Source: Geobacter sp.
GTDB taxonomy: Bacteria; Desulfobacterota; Desulfuromonadia; Geobacterales; DSM-12255
NCBI GenBank assembly: GCA_009684525.1
Contig: WKKR01000002.1
Coordinates: 124,001 to 188,000, forward strand
Direction of reading: 5' to 3'
Length of the DNA: 64,000 nt
Positions 56,056-64,000 of the stretch are shown in pieces (position 1 is the first letter of the stretch; the number at the start of each line of letters is the position of its first letter). The notes under the pieces are model-generated. The model ran no database searches. It saw only the letters and a list, made by a program, of their open reading frames with translations, and was not told the DNA's origin. Made by a program: the position numbers and the translations under genes.

Positions 56056-56668
56056 TATCTGCAAACAGACGCGTCATCGGCAGATAATTCCTGTCCAGTC
56101 CGGCCCGAACCGCGGCAAAGTATTCTTCCCGTCGATCCCCGTCCAACAGGCTGAAATCAAGCACCGGCAACCCTGCCTGCAATGCCATCAAAGTTGCCAG
56201 CATTCGCCCTAACCGGCCATTTCCTTCCCGAAAAGGGTGGATCAGCATCAACTCCACATGCACCTCGGCCAGGGCAAGCGCAACCTCGTCGCGGTCTTCA
56301 AGCCGGCAAGGGGTGTATCTGCGCAGCTGTTTGCTTTCGAACTCGTCCATCAATGCAGGGATAAAACGGGCTTGGGCAAAATCGAATCCCCCCTTGCTGA
56401 TGTTGACAGCACGGAGTTGTCCTGCCCACGGGTAGATGCTTTTCAACCAGCGACGGTGCATTGCACAGATATCTTCCACGGTAATCGTCTGATCACTCGA
56501 CACTTCGCCAAGCAAAGTGTTCTGTGTTTGCCACAAGGCGTTTGTTTCTGCTTCCCCCATTTGCACAGGATCGGTGATCCCATTCTTGTTACGGAGTACC
56601 GTTCCGTTGGAACCGGGCTCGTATTGGCCTTCAATGAGGTGCGATGTTTCGTAGCGATCAGCCGTCAT
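56027..56668 (-). CDS. fic: Fic/DOC family protein
   Basis: A 213-residue Fic protein with the full active-site motif HPFREGNGRLGR (His144), expected to transfer AMP from ATP to a target. The N-terminal YEPGSNGTVLRNKNGITDP segment is typical of the class I Fic toxins (cell filamentation protein type). No inhibitory helix is evident in its own sequence, consistent with control in trans by the small protein encoded opposite. Ribosome site is weak (GAAGA). Confidence 0.9.
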   Translation of the reverse strand: MTADRYETSHLIEGQYEPGSNGTVLRNKNGITDPVQMGEAETNALWQTQNTLLGEVSSDQTITVEDICAMHRRWLKSIYPWAGQLRAVNISKGGFDFAQARFIPALMDEFESKQLRRYTPCRLEDRDEVALALAEVHVELMLIHPFREGNGRLGRMLATLMALQAGLPVLDFSLLDGDRREEYFAAVRAGLDRNYLPMTRLFADIIEKSLPTS

Positions 56669-56803
56669 TCTTCGGTACCATGCGTTGTATTATCTGCTCC
56701 GATCCGCTATGAAGTTGCGGATCGAGCGGTCATAGGTCCGTTCCCCTGCCGGGGTGAAGAAGCAGCCGGGGATTTTCACCACAGAATTTGTCCGGAATGC
56801 CTC

Positions 56804-57292
56804 TCAGAACAGCCGGACGACCAGGAACAGGCCGATCATGGCAATGCCGATGGCGAGTTTTCCGGCCACACCGATGGCCATCCCGACCACGGTACCGAAC
56901 CCGGCTCTGCTGGCCTGATCCAGGGTGCGCTGCAGCGAGAGCTCGCCGATGACCGCGCCGGCAATCGGGCCGAGCAGGATTCCCGGCACACCGAAAGCCA
57001 TCCCGACGAGTCCGCCCAGCACCGCCCCGACCATGGCACGTTGGGAGCCACCGTATTTCCGTGCCCCCAGGGCCGTTGCGGCGAACTCCACGAGATAGGT
57101 AAGGCCCGCCATGCCCGCCAGGGCCAGCAGCGTCCAGAGCCCGACAAAACGGAAGTTCTCAGCCCAGGCGCCGAAGAGCAGCCCGAGGAACAGGAGCGGC
57201 GCCCCGGGTATCAGCGGCAGCAGGAGCCCGGCCAGACCGGTAAAGGTCAGGATTGCCCCTATGATCCAGAGTAGCAGGGATTGGTCATTCAT
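56804..57292 (-). CDS. DUF456 family membrane protein
   Basis: A 162-residue membrane protein with about five hydrophobic helices rich in Gly and Ala. The segments LTFTGLAGLLLPLIPGAP and GAVLGGLVGMAFGVPG, plus ILLGPIAGAVIGEL, are typical of DUF456. No function is established. It separates the Fic gene from the type III restriction cassette on the same strand and has GC-rich, core-like codon use. Confidence 0.85.
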   Translation of the reverse strand: MNDQSLLLWIIGAILTFTGLAGLLLPLIPGAPLLFLGLLFGAWAENFRFVGLWTLLALAGMAGLTYLVEFAATALGARKYGGSQRAMVGAVLGGLVGMAFGVPGILLGPIAGAVIGELSLQRTLDQASRAGFGTVVGMAIGVAGKLAIGIAMIGLFLVVRLF

Positions 57293-57391
57293 TGTGTTGG
57301 GTCCTTAGTGACAAGTTAAGTATCCTGTCCTCCGATCCCCTCCATAAATTAATTTGAATATTGTGGCCTTATTTCTGCTGAGATAACTTGT

Positions 57392-60300
57392 CTACATCAC
57401 AATATCCATCAATTTCCCATAATCAGTGACAACATCATATTTGACCTGATCCGTGGTGATACCGGCAAAGAACTTCCTGGCGCAGTCGATCTTGCATTCC
57501 TCAATTTTCCGCAGTTCCATCGATGACATAGAGCCTTTTGTCTCGGCTACGAAATAGATGTGCTTTACCGCTCCCTCTTTAAAGGCTATAGCCCAGTCAG
57601 GGTTGTAGTTGCCGACAGGTGTCGGGATGAAGAACCCTTTGGGCAGCTTGGCATACACAACAACTTCGGTGCTCTTGTCCAGTTCAGCTACAAATGCCTT
57701 TTCGTTCTTGGAATCGGTAAAGACGTAATCATACACATGCCGCTCGGTCTTTACCGCACGGCTGAAGTCTTGCTGCTTATCTACGGTGAAGATGTCGGTC
57801 AGTTCGTGCCGGTCATCCACGGGGTTATAGGTCAGGTGTTCAACAACCATTGTTGCTTTCTGCTCATTGATGATCCTGGCTGACTTAATCATAAAATCTT
57901 CGGGGTTCTGGCGATACTGAGAGAACACGGTGGGGTTAATGGCTTTCAGTATTGCGGCAACGGTACTTCTGGTTAGATGGGTATCTTCAGCCAGTTTGCC
58001 GATCAGGTCATATTTGACAGCAGAATTTACCGAACTGCTCATGAATCCGGTCGAGTTTTCCCTTACCTGGAAGCCGTCACCACTTTTCAGGGCATCATAG
58101 GAAACAGAATCACTCTGCTGACCAGCCGTAATGGTGTATTGCAGCTTTGTTACCCGCAATTCCCTATCAAGGGTAGTCACACATTTCTTTATCAACTCAG
58201 GAGAATCAAAATGCACGGTGTAAGCGGCTTTGCGGTTGATCCTCTCCCACAGAGCCTTGAACTCGGCCTTGTCGAGGTTCTTGTTCAAGAGGTTTGGCTT
58301 TGCCTTGCGTCCGTCCTCAATGCCTGGAAGTGCTGCATCACTAAAGACGCTATCTATCAACTGAACGATCTGGGGAGCATACGGGGCAAGTTCTGGCGGT
58401 AACGGTGCCAGGGTATCGGTCTTTTTGGCTTCATGATAGGCGGCAGTAATGTTGTCGTTATCGTCGGTGTAATCGTTCTTCGCAAGATAACGGAAAATTT
58501 GATTAGCCATCTGAGGCGTAACCTTGATATCACCTGTATCGGTCTTAATTACCTTATCAGTAAAATACGCAACATCAGCCTTACGGGGTCTGGCAGATAA
58601 CGATTCCGATATTTCCTTCTGCAATCCAGCGGTGAAATCTTTATAACTTTCGCTGGCAACGACAGTCAGAAGGTTAATCTCATGGATATTTGCACCGCTA
58701 TCGACTCTATCGCCATTCTGATTGACACAGAGGCGCAAACCACGCCCGACTTCTTGCCGTTTGCGGATACTGCTGTCACTATGCTTCAGCGTGCAGATAA
58801 CAAAGACGTTGGGGTTGTCCCATCCCTCACTCAGGGCTGAATGGGAGAATATAAAGCGGACTTCTCGTTTGCGACGTATTTCGGCACTGTCTTTTTCTGT
58901 TGGGAACTGAAGCAATGACTCCTTGTCCTTCAGAATCAGATCGTAAGCATCCACATCATCAGCTTCGTCACTTTTTGCTTTCATGTCCGGATTAACGAGA
59001 CGGTTCGTTTTCTTGTCGATTGAAAAATAGCCATGATGGGTATTTTCTGGCTTGATGCTGTTCAAGTATTTCCGATATGGCTCATCATGAAGCAGCGGAA
59101 TATCATTCAAGGCATCCTGATACTCTTCTTCAAACATCCTGGCGTATTCCCCAGGCTGTTCAATACCATTCTCGTAACTCCGATATTTTACAACTTCATC
59201 AATAAAGAATAGCGACAGCACCTTAATGCCCTGGTGAAAAAGGGTCTGCTCCTTTTCAAGATGCGCCTTGATTGCCTCACGAATCTGAATGCGGCGTAGG
59301 GTTGATTCACTGACATCGCCTGTGGCCTCGCCTGCCTCCAACCCCTCGCCGTTAACGAACGTGACGGAATCTTTCGTTGCGTCAATATCGGCAATGACAA
59401 AACCCTTGTACTGTTCCAAGCCGCCAGAGAGTTGATAGAGGTCGTCATTCTTGTTGAACTTCTTTGCTATCCGCTTGATGCCGGTCTGCTGCTTTACCTC
59501 AAACTCGATACGGGCAACCGGCGGGTGGGCTGAAATATGGATCGAATCTAGGTAGAGATAGGCATTGGTGCCGGTCAATCCCTTGACGGTGATGCCTCGA
59601 ACCTCAATCTTTTTGACCAGCTTCTGATTGTAAGCGTCCAAAGCATCCAGGCGGTGAATTTTATTGTGCTCGGTCTTATGGGTTGCCGAATAACGCAGGA
59701 TTGCCAGCGGATTGAACTTCACCATTGATTCAGTTGTCTTGGCACCTTCTAGCTTCTGCGGTTCGTCAAGGATCATAATCGGGTGATTGCCGGCAATAAC
59801 GTCAATCGGCTTTCGTGACTGAAAATCATCCAGCTCTTCATAAATGCGGCGTGCATCCTTACCGGTGGCATTGAACGCCTGGACATTGATAATCATGACG
59901 TTTATGCCGCCATCAGACGAAAACTGTTCCAGGTGATGCAGTTGCTTTGAGTTGTAGATGAAGAACCGTGCCCGCTTGTTGTATTCCTCCATGAAGTGCT
60001 CGGCGGTAATCTCGAAGGATTTGGACACACCTTCACGAATCGCAATAGACGGCACAACTACGATGAACTTTGACCACCCATAGCGGCGGTTCAGCTCAAA
60101 CATGGTCTTGATGTAGCAGTAGGTCTTGCCCGTGCCGGTTTCCATCTCAATATCGAGATTGACAGGACATACCTTGGTGCTGACCAGCTTGGTGGATAGG
60201 GGAAGGTTCTGCCGTTGTTGCACGGCCTGGATATTGTCGAGTAATGGCACTGATTTTAACAGTTCACGGTTCTTGAAACCGGACTGCGAAAAATCAAAAC

Positions 60301-60454
60301 CGCCCTGGGTTTGTCCCGTTGCGTTTGACTTACCACCATTGCCAGGGTCAATGCGGTAGGTGACACCCTCGGTTTTTGGCTGTCCGATAAAGCAATCGGT
60401 AACGGCATTGACGGCATCCGTCTGAAAAGGCTGTTTTTTGAATTTCAGTTTCAT
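57392..60454 (-). CDS. res: type III restriction enzyme Res subunit
   Basis: A 1020-residue restriction and translocation subunit. The SF2 helicase core has Walker [10 protein letters not shown] (Lys110), motif [12 protein letters not shown] (DEPQ) and the late motif [10 protein letters not shown]. The C-terminal endonuclease region has the PD-(D/E)xK pattern NPDWAIAF...FVAETKGS, as in EcoP15I Res. It acts with Mod to cut DNA carrying inversely oriented unmethylated sites. The stop lies at the edge of a 9-bp inverted repeat (57310-57318 with 57384-57392). Mod is encoded 15 bp upstream. Confidence 0.93.
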   Translation of the reverse strand: MKLKFKKQPFQTDAVNAVTDCFIGQPKTEGVTYRIDPGNGGKSNATGQTQGGFDFSQSGFKNRELLKSVPLLDNIQAVQQRQNLPLSTKLVSTKVCPVNLDIEMETGTGKTYCYIKTMFELNRRYGWSKFIVVVPSIAIREGVSKSFEITAEHFMEEYNKRARFFIYNSKQLHHLEQFSSDGGINVMIINVQAFNATGKDARRIYEELDDFQSRKPIDVIAGNHPIMILDEPQKLEGAKTTESMVKFNPLAILRYSATHKTEHNKIHRLDALDAYNQKLVKKIEVRGITVKGLTGTNAYLYLDSIHISAHPPVARIEFEVKQQTGIKRIAKKFNKNDDLYQLSGGLEQYKGFVIADIDATKDSVTFVNGEGLEAGEATGDVSESTLRRIQIREAIKAHLEKEQTLFHQGIKVLSLFFIDEVVKYRSYENGIEQPGEYARMFEEEYQDALNDIPLLHDEPYRKYLNSIKPENTHHGYFSIDKKTNRLVNPDMKAKSDEADDVDAYDLILKDKESLLQFPTEKDSAEIRRKREVRFIFSHSALSEGWDNPNVFVICTLKHSDSSIRKRQEVGRGLRLCVNQNGDRVDSGANIHEINLLTVVASESYKDFTAGLQKEISESLSARPRKADVAYFTDKVIKTDTGDIKVTPQMANQIFRYLAKNDYTDDNDNITAAYHEAKKTDTLAPLPPELAPYAPQIVQLIDSVFSDAALPGIEDGRKAKPNLLNKNLDKAEFKALWERINRKAAYTVHFDSPELIKKCVTTLDRELRVTKLQYTITAGQQSDSVSYDALKSGDGFQVRENSTGFMSSSVNSAVKYDLIGKLAEDTHLTRSTVAAILKAINPTVFSQYRQNPEDFMIKSARIINEQKATMVVEHLTYNPVDDRHELTDIFTVDKQQDFSRAVKTERHVYDYVFTDSKNEKAFVAELDKSTEVVVYAKLPKGFFIPTPVGNYNPDWAIAFKEGAVKHIYFVAETKGSMSSMELRKIEECKIDCARKFFAGITTDQVKYDVVTDYGKLMDIVM

Positions 60455-60469
60455 AGCTATCCCCGTACC

Positions 60470-62341
60470 TTAGATTGATTTCACTTCAGTTACAGGGGAT
60501 AAGCTCTTGAAAATCTGCTCGACATTGATCTTGACGCTATCGCTGCCAAAGGCATCATCACGGAAGACCGCACGCAATGGCTTATGTGCTGCCAGCTTCT
60601 TGACCAGTTCTTCGTTGATACCGGCATCGAAACAGGCAATCAGGGCATTGGTGTCAACGCGGAAGACGGTTTTGCCGTCAATGGTTTCTTTGGCGATGGG
60701 TAATGTGAGGTCAAGCCCCCAGTCTATGAATACCTGGAAAAGCAGGTCTTCAGTGCTGCGGTCTGGCTTGATGTGATCTTTGAACAGTTCCAGATTATCC
60801 TGCTTCAGTTCATCAGGGGTGTAATAGACATCCTTCATGTTGGAGGTATCTACTTTTAGGACACGGAAACCCGTGTCAAGATTCTGTGCGGTGAGGGGGT
60901 TTTCTTCTTTGATCTTTTTACCAGCACGTCGGATACGTTCTTTGCCGATTTCAGCAATGGTCTTGTAACCGGCTTTGAATGCTTCTGATTTTTCATCACA
61001 GACTTCAGGAAGTTGTACCATGATAAATTTGCGGTTGCCGTTATCTTCGGCGTTTAGTTGCATGACCGCTTGAGCTGTTGTGGAGGAACCTGAGAAAAAA
61101 TCTAAAATTAGATCATTTTCAGCAGAACCAGTAGTGATGATAGTTTTTAGTAATTTAATCGGCTTAGGGAAGTCAAACACATCCCTATTGAACAAGTCTC
61201 TAGTTTCTTTAGCAGAATCTTGAGAAAAACCATAAGAATCCATAATGGTTGGAAGTGTTGATCCCTGCCTAACTTCAGATAAATATCTTTTTAAGAAAGG
61301 TGTCCCCGTGTTTGTACGAAACCCAATTCTTCCTTCAGACATAAATTGGTTTATTTTTTCTCTGTTATACAACCAGCATTTATTTTGTGGCGGATTATAG
61401 CTTTCTTTAGTCACAGGGTTCTCAATAGGAAAAACGCAAGATTCTGTAAGCCTACCACCTTTCCCATTCGCACTGAGATCAGAAGCTACCCAAGGGCCTA
61501 ATGGGTCATTGTCAGGGTTTGAATATCGAGAATTGAGTTCTTCACTTCTTGGCTGTAAGTGTAAACGTAGAGTGTCCATATTTCTCGAATACATCAGCAA
61601 GTATTCATGATTTTTCCCAACAACTCTATCATTTGGGGCAGTTGCTCGTCTTTTCCAAACAAGAGTTTCAACGAAATTATCTTCACCGAAAATTTCATCG
61701 CATACTCTACGTAGATTTACGATTTCGTTATCATCAATAGAGATAAAAATTACCCCGTCATCTTTTATAAGATTACGAGCCAACTTTAGTCTTGAATACA
61801 TCATGCTCAACCAGTCAGAATGGAAACGTCCATTAGCCTCTGTGTTGGCAATGAGTCGATTATCTTCTTCATCAGTCTGATTTGAGCGTTGGAAAAATGA
61901 TTTTGTATCTTCTGCAAAGTCATCATCATATATAAAATCATTCCCCGTGTTATACGGCGGATCAATGTAAATCATCTTGATCTTGTTCAGATATGTCTCC
62001 TGAAGCAACTTGAGCGCATCCAGATTATCCCCTTCGATGTAGATATTGCGGGTATTGTCAAAATCAACGCTCTCTTCTCGGCACGGGCGTAACGTCTTGG
62101 CAATAGGAGCATTGGCAGTCAGAATAGCCTCGTTCTTCCCAGGCCAGTTCAAGGTGTATCGCTCCCGTGGCCCTTCAACCAAGCTGGACGATAGTTCCTG
62201 CCGCAACAGGTCAAAGTCAACCACCCGCCGTACAGTGCCGTTTTCATCCCTGTCTTCAGTTATACAGTTGGGAAAGAGTGTGGCGATTTTTTCAACATTG
62301 GCATCAACCAGATTCGGACTCTGCATCTTCAGGCTATCCAT
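60470..62341 (-). CDS. mod: type III DNA methyltransferase Mod subunit
   Basis: A 623-residue adenine-N6 methyltransferase of the beta class: DPPYNTGND (Asp127) precedes the SAM site DFFSGSSTTAQAV. Residues between about 190 and 400, between these motifs, form the target-recognition part. The DNA encoding it (about 61100-61950) is clearly more AT-rich than both flanks, suggesting it was swapped in by recombination. AGAGGAA lies upstream of the ATG at 62341. With Res it forms the type III system; the recognised sequence cannot be read from the protein. Confidence 0.93.
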   Translation of the reverse strand: MDSLKMQSPNLVDANVEKIATLFPNCITEDRDENGTVRRVVDFDLLRQELSSSLVEGPRERYTLNWPGKNEAILTANAPIAKTLRPCREESVDFDNTRNIYIEGDNLDALKLLQETYLNKIKMIYIDPPYNTGNDFIYDDDFAEDTKSFFQRSNQTDEEDNRLIANTEANGRFHSDWLSMMYSRLKLARNLIKDDGVIFISIDDNEIVNLRRVCDEIFGEDNFVETLVWKRRATAPNDRVVGKNHEYLLMYSRNMDTLRLHLQPRSEELNSRYSNPDNDPLGPWVASDLSANGKGGRLTESCVFPIENPVTKESYNPPQNKCWLYNREKINQFMSEGRIGFRTNTGTPFLKRYLSEVRQGSTLPTIMDSYGFSQDSAKETRDLFNRDVFDFPKPIKLLKTIITTGSAENDLILDFFSGSSTTAQAVMQLNAEDNGNRKFIMVQLPEVCDEKSEAFKAGYKTIAEIGKERIRRAGKKIKEENPLTAQNLDTGFRVLKVDTSNMKDVYYTPDELKQDNLELFKDHIKPDRSTEDLLFQVFIDWGLDLTLPIAKETIDGKTVFRVDTNALIACFDAGINEELVKKLAAHKPLRAVFRDDAFGSDSVKINVEQIFKSLSPVTEVKSI

Positions 62342-62363
62342 AGAATTTCCTCTTGTATCGAGA

Positions 62364-63020
62364 TTATGATTTCGTCAATGCGGTCAGTTGCGATTGCAGG
62401 CTCCGCACCTTGGCGTTCAACTCCACCTTGCGGTTAAACTGCTTCTCGCTGTTCATCTTTGCTTCAAGTGCCTTCAGCTCCCGCCGATACTTCCGAATCT
62501 GCCTGATCCGCTCGACAAGAGCTGCCAGCGATTCCCCGTTGCATGGCGGCAGGTCAATATAGGTAAGAAGCATCTGCTCATACAGTGCTTTCAGGTCAAG
62601 AGCAACCGGAAGAGGCGTGGCTGGTATCGTGGCATCAGTCCAACCGGTTTCAAAGTATTCCTCTATTACCCACGTTCCTGATCCATCTTCCGCAGGTCGC
62701 TTAAAAGCCGCAATACCCTTCACCTGATCGTCATAGCGCAACTGAAAGAATATCGGGTAAGGAATCGCTTTATCAATAACTGCCAGAACATCGGTGCTGA
62801 GTTCCGGTTCCTTGAGGTCAATCTCGAATATCTGAATTTCCGTGAAGCCATCCCGTGCAGCAAGGTTCGTGGTTTCCGGTGCTAGCTTGTATTTCCAGAT
62901 GATCTCGCTGATCTGTGAGACAAACTTCTCCTTAACCGATTTGCTCGGTTTGGCATTGGCGTACAGCTTGTTTTTTGGTACTGGCCGGTTGACCGCCGCT
63001 TTTGCCGGGTAGATGAACAT
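62364..63020 (-). CDS. DUF4391 domain protein
   Basis: A 218-residue protein with N-terminal FIYPAKAAVNRPVPKNKLY, central IFFQLRYDDQVKGIAAF and a C-terminal coiled coil (RIRQIRKYRRELKALEAKMN). I recognise this as the DUF4391 pattern. It sits between the helicase and mod, 2 bp after the helicase stop and 22 bp before mod, so it belongs to the cassette. Activity unknown; a bridging or nuclease-accessory role is a guess. Confidence 0.8.
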   Translation of the reverse strand: MFIYPAKAAVNRPVPKNKLYANAKPSKSVKEKFVSQISEIIWKYKLAPETTNLAARDGFTEIQIFEIDLKEPELSTDVLAVIDKAIPYPIFFQLRYDDQVKGIAAFKRPAEDGSGTWVIEEYFETGWTDATIPATPLPVALDLKALYEQMLLTYIDLPPCNGESLAALVERIRQIRKYRRELKALEAKMNSEKQFNRKVELNAKVRSLQSQLTALTKS

Positions 63021-63022
63021 AA

Positions 63023-64000
63023 TCAGATGTTATCTCGTACCACCAGGAAGGATATCAGCTCAAAATCATCAAGGCCGCTGATGGTGTTCAGGAGTGCGGA
63101 AGTACCACCACTGCTGAATAGGGAATCTATGTCCTTTTCTTCCTTCAGGTCGATCATGGAGTGAATCGCCTGCTCCAATAGCCGGGAATAGGTCTCCATC
63201 TTCCTGCCATCGCGGGTTTCCTGATTGAACGGCCCATACAGCTCGGGAATCGGTTCCGGCTTGCCTTTGCAGGCAGAGCGGAGCAGGTCGAGTATCCGTT
63301 TGACTTCGGTATGGTTGATGACAACCTCACCATTGATGTTGATGTAGACCAGATAATAGGGGTGAAGGCGGTTCATCTGGTTGACGTTGATGCCGTTATC
63401 AGTGTTGCGTAATACGAATATGACACCAGGGAGAAGTCCCTTTTCAGGATCAGCCGCAATGAGCGCGTGCATCCCTTTGGGTGCTTTGTCCAGATTGCCA
63501 TTTGTCTTAACGTAATTAACCAAATCCATGCGGAAGTCATTCAGGCCAAGATCGGTAATTGAGACGCCGGTCTTCACATCCTCCAGGTCAATCACTTCAT
63601 CCTGGAGGCGTTGCAACTGCTCTTTACGGAAAGCCAGGTCGTTGGCCTCGGCACTCAGTACGTTATCGTCTCCCGTAGCGGTAACGTCGGCAATCACCAT
63701 GCGACTCTCAACTCGGTTCTTCAGGTTGATGTAGTCATCAAGCGAGATGTCCGGCCAGAAGTTTACCAGCTGAATACAGGTATTCTTTGATCCGATACGA
63801 TCAATACGTCCGAACCGTTGGATGATGCGCACGGGATTCCAATGGATGTCGTAGTTGATCAGATAGTCGCAATCCTGAAGGTTCTGGCCTTCGGAAATGC
63901 AGTCAGTACCGACCAAGACATCGATCTCCGCCGGTTCCTTCGGCAATATCAGTGACTTTTCCTTGGAGACCGGAGAAAACAGGGTAAGCAAAGACTGGAA
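63023..64000 (-). CDS. SNF2-like helicase, C-terminal part (partial)
   Basis: The 5' end lies beyond the right edge; 325 codons are visible. The visible part starts within helicase domain 2 with VLVGTDCISEGQNLQDCDYL (motif V region) and RIIQRFGRIDRIGS (motif VI, arginine finger), as in SNF2/SWI2-type ATPases. A further 200 residues form a C-terminal domain. It precedes the DUF4391 gene by 2 bp, so it is the first visible gene of the type III cassette and would add DNA translocation activity. Confidence 0.88.
   Translation of the reverse strand, partial: FQSLLTLFSPVSKEKSLILPKEPAEIDVLVGTDCISEGQNLQDCDYLINYDIHWNPVRIIQRFGRIDRIGSKNTCIQLVNFWPDISLDDYINLKNRVESRMVIADVTATGDDNVLSAEANDLAFRKEQLQRLQDEVIDLEDVKTGVSITDLGLNDFRMDLVNYVKTNGNLDKAPKGMHALIAADPEKGLLPGVIFVLRNTDNGINVNQMNRLHPYYLVYININGEVVINHTEVKRILDLLRSACKGKPEPIPELYGPFNQETRDGRKMETYSRLLEQAIHSMIDLKEEKDIDSLFSSGGTSALLNTISGLDDFELISFLVVRDNI

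Noticed and set aside
53000-64000. A prophage or integrative element with identifiable integrase
   Set aside because: No integrase, transposase, terminase or structural gene is visible in the window; only accessory and defence-type genes are seen.

Overview
The window looks like part of a chromosome from a Geobacter-type bacterium (Desulfuromonadia, moderately high GC). The evidence is a left end carrying the gyrA 3' end, a HEAT-repeat gene and gpsA, several periplasmic c-type cytochromes including a di-heme peroxidase, many histidine kinases, and a sirC-ccsB-hemA-hemC-cobA/hemD-hemB cluster. The gyrA end suggests that oriC lies a few kb to the left; this is inference from gene order.

1-10.9 kb: gyrA end, HEAT-repeat protein, gpsA, then three consecutive histidine kinases (one membrane-bound, two with N-terminal receiver domains) and an ABC exporter pair. 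10.9-13.2 kb: a SPASM radical SAM protein of the AhbD/NirJ type followed by hemE, separated by a large inverted repeat. 13.3-28.5 kb: mainly single genes: DCC oxidoreductase, lipoprotein, aldehyde dehydrogenase, SlyX/Smr pair, ferritin-like protein, hydrolase, exported MsrA, ICMT-like methyltransferase, flavin reductase, a periplasmic redox group (monoheme cytochrome, Tat-exported phosphoesterase, di-heme peroxidase), alanine dehydrogenase and uvrA.

28.5-37.6 kb: a minus-strand chemosensory operon, CheW-CheR/TPR-CheW-MCP-CheA/REC-CheB-REC/kinase. Its layout resembles the Wsp system, but a receiver-histidine kinase sits where the WspR diguanylate cyclase would be. 38.0-46.7 kb: tRNA-Phe, an EfpL (YeiP)-type EF-P paralogue, a small S4 protein, the tetrapyrrole operon, trxA and a TlpA-like thioredoxin. 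46.7-53.0 kb: a GGDEF protein behind a well-formed sigma-54 promoter, a small unknown gene, a PilT-like ATPase with a putative c-di-GMP-binding MshEN region, and a BvgS-like hybrid kinase.

53-64 kb is an accessory, defence-type region. It holds a four-copy 12-bp repeat, a small coiled-coil gene with a decayed nucleotidyltransferase remnant, a RhuM-Fic fusion, a conserved-looking hypothetical gene, a 160-bp mosaic of tRNA anticodon-arm fragments (Arg, initiator Met, Leu, Thr), a Fic protein facing a FicA-like antitoxin, a DUF456 protein, and a type III restriction-modification cassette (Res, Mod, DUF4391, helicase) that runs off the right edge. The tRNA mosaic is the feature I find hardest to explain.
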